DNA of 64,000 bases from Apis mellifera (taxonomy: Eukaryota; Arthropoda; Insecta; Hymenoptera; Apidae). Shown piece after piece: positions 32,509-64,000 of this stretch. Positions within the stretch are counted from its first letter, which is position 1. Every line of letters begins with the position of its first letter. The DNA is taken from contig NC_037640.1 of NCBI RefSeq assembly GCF_003254395.2, forward strand, positions 13,222,289-13,286,288, read 5' to 3'. A program made the translations under genes and the position numbers. Under the pieces are notes generated by a model. The model saw only the letters and a program-made list of their open reading frames with translations. It was not told the DNA's origin and did not search any database.

Positions 32509-34914
32509 CTGATATACAGAGGCGGGACAAAAGAAAAACAAAAGCTCTGCTACAGATACAGCAAACTACTACAGAAGCCTTCTTAGCATTTAATTTTTAA
32601 TTTTAGCCAAAAATATGAAGCCATGTAATAGCCGAGCATTATTATCTTGTGTGACAATAAATTTACATTATAAGCAAATTAGTAGAAAATTATGAATAAT
32701 TAAAAATTATGAAATTCAATATTATTCGATCAAAGAAAGAAGACTTCATTGTTGCTACACTAGAACAATTTCCTTATATTACTTTCAATTAAAAAAAAAA
32801 AAAAATTATAATAAATAAAATGAAATAAAAGGACAAGCCATGCAAATTAATAAAATAAGTTTTCTATCATAAAACTAACGTATAATGACAGTTACCGCTA
32901 GCCATGGATGATCAAGTACGTCTTCGGCACCGAATCTCAATTCAGGTTGCGTTTGTAACATGTTTGAAATTAATTGTTTAGCAGAATCTGAAATATCATC
33001 CCAAAATGGAGATCTAAAATCATATTGACCGCTCAAAATACGTTCAAATAATTCTTCTTGCTTATTTTCAGGAGAAGCAAATGGTGGAAAACCACAAAGT
33101 AAGATATATAATATTACACCAGCTGCCCATACATCAATCTGAAATGGTATAAATTCATTTTATCTTTCGTATCTTTTTAAAGATATTTTTCTTTCAGACT
33201 GTTTTAATGATATTTTTCTTTTTGATTAGAAAAATAATGTACTTTTAAACCGTATCCCGTTTCTGCAAGAATTTCTGGTGCTACATATGTAGGTGTACCA
33301 CAAACTGTGTACAAAGGTTCCCTTACAACTTGGGCAAGTCCAAAATCACATAACTTTAAACATCTAACATGATTTCCATCCATTTCAACTAAAAGATTTT
33401 CAGGTTTAACATCACGATGTACAATATGATGTGAATGTAAATAAGCTAATGCAGATGTTAAATGTCCAATCATTACACTAGCTTCACTTTCCGAAAATTT
33501 TGTTGCTGCAGCAATAGCATCAAACAAATCACCACCCTAAAATAATAATAAATATAAATTATTCTATCATTAATTTTAATTTCTACGATTTATAATATAT
33601 ATATATATGCGTGTATATAAATAAATGTACTTTTACAAGTTCCATGACTAAAAATAATTGATCGGTAGTCTCTTGTTCTGCGATCAAATTAATAATATTT
33701 GGATGACAAACTTGTCGTAAAATTGATACCTCACTTGCCCACATTGTTTCTTTACCTTGACATTTATATTTATCTACAATTTTCATTGCATATTCTACAC
33801 CTGTAGACCTACAAATTATTTTTTTATGAAATTTAAAATATTATTTTTAATTATTAATATTTTATATATAATACTTATCTTATAATACTTACTTATGAGA
33901 GCAATGCCTAACAACAGCAAAGTTTCCCTCTCCAATTACATGTCCTACTGCATAATGTAAACGTAACGGCTGCGGTAATATGAGTGAAGAAGGACTAGGT
34001 GTCCGCACTTGTGGTGTAGTAAGCACTTTTTTACCAGATTTACGTGGCATTCTTGGCATTGGACCACTCTGTCTTTTTGATGTCCATGGACATCTTCGAA
34101 AGCTTTGAACACTTTTAGATTCTTCAAAATCTAATTCAAAATCTTCTTGATTCGATTTTTCAGGACCATAAGCCACAAAGATGTCATCATTTTCAAAAAA
34201 TTGTTCCAAAGAGGTAACTTGTTGTCCCGAAAGAGTATAGACTTTTCTTACTGCTCCAGAATCTAACTTAACAGCTTCTGTAATTGCTTCCAACGCATGT
34301 TCTAAGCTTGGAGCATTTCTTTTATTTAATAAAAGACGTACAACTTTACGTGGCTTTGTACCATGTCGAATTAATGTGATTATTTTTGCTTTTACACATA
34401 ACGGTATTGCACTTATTTGTCTACCAGTACCTGCTGGAGATTGCGGTAGTCCAGATAAAGAACTGCCCCTTCTTACTTTAGTAGATGAATATTCCACTTT
34501 TTTAAAAATTTCTCCTTGTCCAGAAACTACATAACATTTACCATCTTCTAAATCATTAATACTTTGAACTTTCTTCCCATCCATGGTATATATTGCTCTA
34601 ACACCATTAGGTAAAGTGACACTTGATATTAAAGCTCTTGTTAAATCTGTAGCTAAACTATCAAAACTGCGATATCTTTCTGGCGTCACAGCCATCACAA
34701 TACCAGTATAAAACTTATCTCCATTTCTAAAAAATCTCACTCTTTTTGCTTTCTTGGTTGGCGGAGTTCTAAGAACATTTAAAGAATGTCGGGAACTAAC
34801 ATCCAACATTCTTTCATCTATGCTCATTATAGTAGTGGAACTTAATTCTCCACTTCCAGAAAAATTGCTATCACCAGATGGTGAAGCACCTTGACTCAAT
34901 GGTTCTTCCATCAT
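32248..34914 (-). CDS. Dclk: Doublecortin-like serine/threonine kinase (DCLK family)
   Basis: Five coding exons join in phase: 34914-33893, 33808-33631, 33536-33243, 33138-32896 and 32508-32248, giving 1998 bases and 665 residues. Two doublecortin domains, known in this family to bind and stabilise microtubules, lie at about residues 58-144 and 175-255. A complete protein kinase domain follows at about 320-579: glycine loop IGEGNFAV, ATP-binding Lys350 (AMKIVDK), catalytic loop HRDVKPEN (Asp442), DFGLAQ (Asp464), activation segment ending GTPTYVAPE, and DVWAAG. All key residues are intact, so it should be active. A Ser/Pro-rich linker joins the DCX and kinase parts, and the C-terminal tail is acidic (DSSQDEVDD). 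Length and order match animal DCLK1-type proteins. The start is the first of two adjacent ATGs, right after an acceptor. The coding sequence is AT-rich and CpG-poor, unlike the 5' half of crb. The tail has no domain I recognise. Confidence 0.95.
32896..33808 (-). CDS. Dclk: Dclk coding exons 2-4: kinase domain
   Basis: These are 33808-33631 (ATP-binding Lys and helix C, ending at GTACAT), 33536-33243 (catalytic loop, DFG and APE, also ending at GTACAT) and 33138-32896 (DVWAAG to HPWLA, ending at GTAACT). All junctions are phase 0 after the first. Exon 4 translates as a clean kinase C-lobe. Confidence 0.92.
33893..34914 (-). CDS. Dclk: Dclk coding exon 1: both DCX domains and kinase start
   Basis: This exon starts one base after an acceptor (TATATTCAG|G) and carries residues 1-340. 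DCX1 contains KRVRFFRNGD and LPNGVRAIYTMDG; DCX2 contains KIITLIRHG and GAVRKVYTLSG. The FxNGD and YTLDG-like words are typical of doublecortin repeats. The exon ends AA|GTAAGT in phase 2, just after the kinase glycine loop. Confidence 0.93.
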
Positions 34915-35460
34915 CCTGAATATAAAATTTATAAATTTGTAAATAATCTTATATATATACATATAGATACATATTAATATAATACATATGAAAATGAATA
35001 TTAAAAAATTGTATCATGTAATATAAAATTATTATATTTAAAATAAAATTTAAATTTTTATACATTATTTGTGAAATCAAATTTAAAAAAATACGTACAA
35101 ACAAATATATTCGCTGTTATTCATTAATTATTAATAACATATATGGATAATTTTTCAATAAATACAAATATTTTCTATTATTTTATTATCATAAACGTTA
35201 TAACAATAAAAATGTAAGAATCAATTGTAAATCTATATAATTTAAAACATTTTAAAATTTCTATAGTTCTCATTATACGTTCAAAAATTCATGTAACATC
35301 CTGATAATAAGAATATTTATTTTTCTTTCTAACCTACTTAACCTTTCTTTTAACTACATCATTATATACACAAGTACAACACATGAATAAATACAAGTGC
35401 AGAAAGTCATTTGTTAATACTTCAAATTTAATAATTAACAAAAATCTTATATACACTTAC

Positions 35461-35560
35461 CTGCCCAATGAGCAGAATGTCCTATTAAAAAACAGAAGAA
35501 AAGCCAAGTAATGAACGAATGAATCACCACTGAACTGACATTTTCATAGCAACCATGACG
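35461..35560 (-). other. Dclk: Dclk non-coding leader exon
   Basis: On the minus strand a strong donor, GGGCAG|GTAAGTG, ends an exon at 35461. Splicing to the acceptor at 34916 removes an intron of about 545 bases and brings the Dclk ATG close. The right edge is approximate because no core promoter element is clear. Just inside the right end (about 35558) a short upstream ORF of ten codons, starting MVAMKMS, would be present if transcription starts upstream of it. Confidence 0.6.
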
Positions 35561-36489
35561 CGAATATTAGATAATAAAAGCGAGAAATCTCGCTTTCTAA
35601 TATTACACTAATATAATTTTTTTTTCTGTTATATGTAAATCCCATACAATTTTAATACTTTCCGTTTCTATCGCAACTAATTTTGTTTTCTGCGCGCAGA
35701 ATAGTTTAACCTGCCAAACTCTATAAATAAAGTGGCTTGTCAAAGAGAAACCGGAAGATCGGAACCGGAAGTGTAAAGAAATTAAAAGGGTGTAATATAA
35801 AAATGAATAACTGAATAACTTTTTCTCATTAACTTGCAATTAGAACAGATTGTATATTATCCATAATTAATTTTGTTCCGAAGAGGGAAGACAATATTTT
35901 ATATACGATATACGTACGTTATATATTATATCTTTAACAAATAATAACATTAACACAATATAATACGTTATAAATTGTATTATTAATATATCTTTAAAAT
36001 GTAATAATTTTGAAATAAGGTAATTAGGTAGAATTATCAATTTCTATAACGAAAAAGTTTAATTATTGAAATTAATTTAACAAATTACATAATAATTTAT
36101 TAAAACTTACATTTATTAAAAAATAAATAATTATATAATAAATAAATATATAAAATTTTTTTTTACAATAATTTTCTTAAATATACCAGTATACCAGTAT
36201 ATAGTATGATATACTATATAGTATGACATATCATAGAAAGATAAAAATTTAAAAGTTAGTTCGTAAAATATAACATAACTATGGATAGAGGGCAACATAA
36301 TCTTTAAAAGAGATTTTTTTTTTATCATTATTTATTTATTATGCTTAATAATATTATAAAATTATACATAATGATTTAATAAGTATATTAAATAAATTAT
36401 TATATGAAATATATAAAAAAATTTAATATTATTAAACTATATGATATAGAAAAATATATAAAAAGATACATTCTTTAAGTCCTCTGATA

Positions 36490-36561
36490 GCCGTGATCGT
36501 CTAGTGGTTAGGACCCTACGTTGTGGCCGTAGTAACCCAGGTTCGAATCCTGGTCACGGCA
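36490..36561 (+). tRNA. tRNA-His (anticodon GTG)
   Basis: A complete cloverleaf. The acceptor stem pairs GCCGTGA with TCACGGC and the discriminator is A. The anticodon stem CTACG/CGTAG carries the loop TTGTGGC with GTG at 36523-36525, which reads His codons CAC and CAU. The T arm has GGTTCGAATCC, the internal B box, and the D arm has TAGTGGTTAGG, the A box. There is no intron and CCA is not encoded, as expected for a nuclear gene. A T-run at 36597-36612 ends the unit. The 3' end of the gene is repeated 29 bases downstream. Confidence 0.97.
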
Positions 36562-36596
36562 ATGTCTGACAAAATGACATTGTCACGGCAGAGGAA

Positions 36597-36612
36597 TTTT
36601 TTTTTTTTTTTC
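36597..36612 (+). terminator. RNA polymerase III terminator (T-run)
   Basis: Sixteen consecutive T residues, 36 bases after the tRNA-His 3' end. Four or more T residues normally stop pol III. The distance means the trailer would include the small hairpin and repeated TCACGGCA at 36561-36590. Confidence 0.8.
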
Positions 36613-37089
36613 ACCCAATTCTTTTAATAATAAATTGATTTCAATTTAATCGTTAATTACATTTTTACACATTTATATATCGTTTACACATTTATCGTCA
36701 ACCAACGCTATATCATATACGTTTTACTTTGTATAAATTAATATTTGAATTTAATATTATTTTAAAATAAATAATTACATCGCTATAAATATTTTTCTAG
36801 TAAAAGATTTTATATAATTAAAATATATATTATATAATTCTTATTTTACTTTTATATAATATTTGAATAATGCACACACAACACAATCCAATTTATAAGT
36901 AACCTAAAAAAACTTGAAACCATTTAAAAATAATGAAAATATAAATTAATAATTTTTATTTGTAAGTATTATTTATAAGTGTTCATGCATGTTAATTTCA
37001 ATGGTTAAAACATGAATAGTTTAACGTGAAAATTTTCAATATGGAAATATCGAAATTTAATTAATAAAAATTCAAATTGCTTAAAACGC

Positions 37090-37519
37090 GATCTGTTGAT
37101 CCGCACCTGGCAGTAGGATCAAGAGAAAGATAGATATAGAAGCGATCCAGACAGTGTTAGTAACGACACAGGGCCGTAGCGTGCTAGTGCTGAAGTAAAG
37201 GTGCTTAGAGTCGGTGGAGGGAGATTTCACAATAGCAACCGACCGTTCTCCAGAAGAGCCGCAGTCTCGCTCGGTGTGTGTTTCTCGGCAGTCATAGTTG
37301 TTGCGGGTGGATGTATTACGTGAAGGAGCGAAGCGAACAGAATCGCTCTATAGTGCGTGAAAAGCATAAGCGTGCAGTTTTCCTAATTCGATATAAAATA
37401 AAAAGGACAGAGACGAGTGCGGTGACCGAGGATGTCTCGTGAGTGAACGTGCAACAAGAGACGCCGTAAGTGCGGGTGTCCTCGAATTCGATTGCAGATC
37501 TTTAGACCGGTCAACGACA
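37090..37519 (+). promoter_or_regulatory. crb: crb promoter-proximal region and 5' leader
   Basis: A CpG-rich, stop-rich stretch lies directly before the crb ATG at 37520. Composition changes sharply near 37085, from very AT-rich to balanced, which fits a 5' untranslated region and core promoter, but no TATA box is clear and the start of transcription is not visible. The leader holds a 43-codon upstream ORF (ATG at 37311, stop at 37440-37442) and a four-codon one (ATG at 37432, stop at 37444-37446). It also has two donor-like words, GTGAGT at 37439 and GTAAGT at 37466, upstream of the real donor at 37545. Confidence 0.55.
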
Positions 37520-62252
<24,733 letters not shown>

Positions 62253-64000
62253 GAATATTTTTTTTTTTTTTTTGCAACGAAGGAACACAATATGATTGTT
62301 TCGAAAAATCCTAGTCTATCGATACATCGTTGTCACAGTTTTGATCGATATTAAAGAGATGAATCGAAGGAATCGATCTTTCGACAAAACTGTTTTCGAA
62401 CGGTCAGTGAAAATATAAGAGGTTTCATCGCGCGTTTTCTAGTCCATGCTATTTTATCAACTATCAAATTTACATAAGGAGTTCAATGTGAGAGCAATTT
62501 AAGGCATGATAACTGATTTTGAAATCAATCCGAAAGCGACGCTAAAGATGAAACGTATCAAAACTGCCTATAAAATTGACTATAACATCAAAACCAAAAT
62601 AAAAAAATATATATATATATTATAAAAATTGTTAGAAAAATTAATCGTTAAGAAAATTTATTTCTTAAAAATGAAAAATATACTATGAAATTTATATATT
62701 AGTCAAACGGTTAATTTGAACAAATCAATTAGCTATACAAAGTGTACTTAAAACTTCATTAAGTGTCCTTAACTTATGAGCAATACTCGAATGGAACTCC
62801 TGAGAAACGAGACCCGTCCATTTTAGTGCCTAATTGATCCTACTTAAAGCTTTTATTTATAAGCAGTAAATTTAAAGCATTGAAAATGTACATTACGTTA
62901 AACATCGAGATCTCTAAAGCATAATGATATTCATTATTATTGTTTTATTCGTTAGATTTCAGGCAATCATGATACAAATATTGTTAAATATTAATATAAT
63001 ATAATGATATTACGACTTATCGTGAAAATACCGGAGCTTTGTAAAAATATTGTAAAGCAGTGTTGTCCAATGACTGGCGTCTCCTTACACGGCTTTCTTC
63101 CCTTCCACGCATTGTCATTACAGAGAAAAGAGAGTTTAACAAAAACCAAGAAATCTATACAATATCTCTTTTTTTCTACCTCGCTTTAAAAATAAAAGTA
63201 AAAATAAAAGGACAAAGCGCGGGAGTAGAAGTAAATCGTTTTATTAGTGAATAAAACTTGATTATATTATCGTAAAGGGTAGTTATTACACTACGTGTTA
63301 ATTATTATGCATTTGTAAAGTAAAGACACGCTGCTTCATTTTGTACATAGATTAGATTATACATTGAAAAAATTAATAATAATTTTATTCATTAGCATTT
63401 TATATTATGAATATAGTATTTAATAATGAATATTATTTTGTATGTACTTACTTAATATAACGACCAAAGTAATAAAGAAGAATTTTTTTCTTGTCTATTA
63501 AAATATAAATGATATAAATATCATAAAATCATAAAAAAAATATGTTGTATCAATGTTTTTAATAGTCAAGAATAATTGTTCTTTAAAAACGAGAGTTAAT
63601 ACATTAATTGTTGGTATTATCTTTTTAAATATATTAATAAAACTTTTTTTTCGTCTTATAAAATCAAAATTAGTACGAATATCTATTTTACATGTTATTA
63701 CATCGCAAAAATAAAATTATTAATCACAAAATATACAAAGTATTAACATATTTGAGAAACATTTTTCAATGATCAATTCTAAAAGCCAAAAAACATAAAA
63801 GTGAAATAATATTAAAATAAACACAATAAAAGTAGTATACAAGAGTATCAGTTAAGATTTATTTATTAAATTGTAAACAATTTAAATTTACGCTATGATA
63901 AAATAAAAAAATAAAATAGAAATAGGTGGAATCGATAATGTGAACAGAAATAGAAATGTTTCATCTAATGGAAATTTAAATTACTTATAATATAATAAAT
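62253..64000 (+). other. crb: crb 3' untranslated region and downstream flank
   Basis: AT-rich sequence without a supportable gene. AATAAA words lie at 62598, 63250 and 63471, among others, so the 3' UTR could be about 0.4 to 1.3 kb long. The true cleavage site cannot be chosen from sequence alone. Confidence 0.5.

Overview
This window is animal nuclear DNA, most likely from a hymenopteran and probably a bee. The reasons are an AT-rich background with islands rich in CpG (many CGAT, CGCG and TCGA words), abundant (GA)n, (TA)n and (TC)n(CA)n microsatellites, genes split by both tiny and multi-kilobase introns, a nuclear tRNA gene, and a damaged transposase of a type common in ants and bees. 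The species call is inference. There are no bacterial operons, CRISPR arrays or phage genes.

Layout. Positions 1-28.8 kb are mostly non-coding, with scattered minus-strand exons that I cannot name: about 994-1659, 4907-5788, and 19181-19276, which holds a start codon and good splice sites. This stretch also holds two AT-rich tandem arrays (about 6.03-7.75 kb and 20.73-22.07 kb), a short-element cluster near 4.1-4.36 kb, a degenerate repeat near 16.7-17.0 kb, and a large (TC)n(CA)n block followed by a minisatellite (14.65-15.26 kb). A possible minus-strand promoter or first exon lies near 28.72-28.83 kb.

Positions 32248-35461 (minus) hold a complete doublecortin-like kinase gene (Dclk): one non-coding exon and five coding exons, 665 residues, with two DCX domains, a full protein kinase domain and an acidic tail. 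A histidine tRNA gene (anticodon GTG) sits at 36490-36561 (plus) between Dclk and the next gene.

Positions 37520-62252 (plus) hold a complete crumbs gene (crb), the apical polarity determinant. I could join 19 coding exons with consistent phase into 2282 codons plus stop. The order is a signal peptide split across a 13.5-kb first intron, an N-terminal laminin-G domain, about 35 EGF-like repeats interrupted by three more laminin-G domains, one membrane span, and a 37-residue tail ending in ERLI. The 3' flank (62253-64000) is AT-rich with several AATAAA signals.

Dclk and crb are divergently transcribed with the tRNA gene between them. Both products act in cell architecture (microtubules and apical membrane respectively), but nothing here shows that they are functionally coupled. 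No new multi-gene system is evident. The most useful observations are fine-structure ones: a GC-AG intron in crb, upstream ORFs and three stacked donor sites in the crb leader, a transposon relic and a microsatellite-filled intron in crb, a tandem acceptor in Dclk, and the unnamed minus-strand exons.
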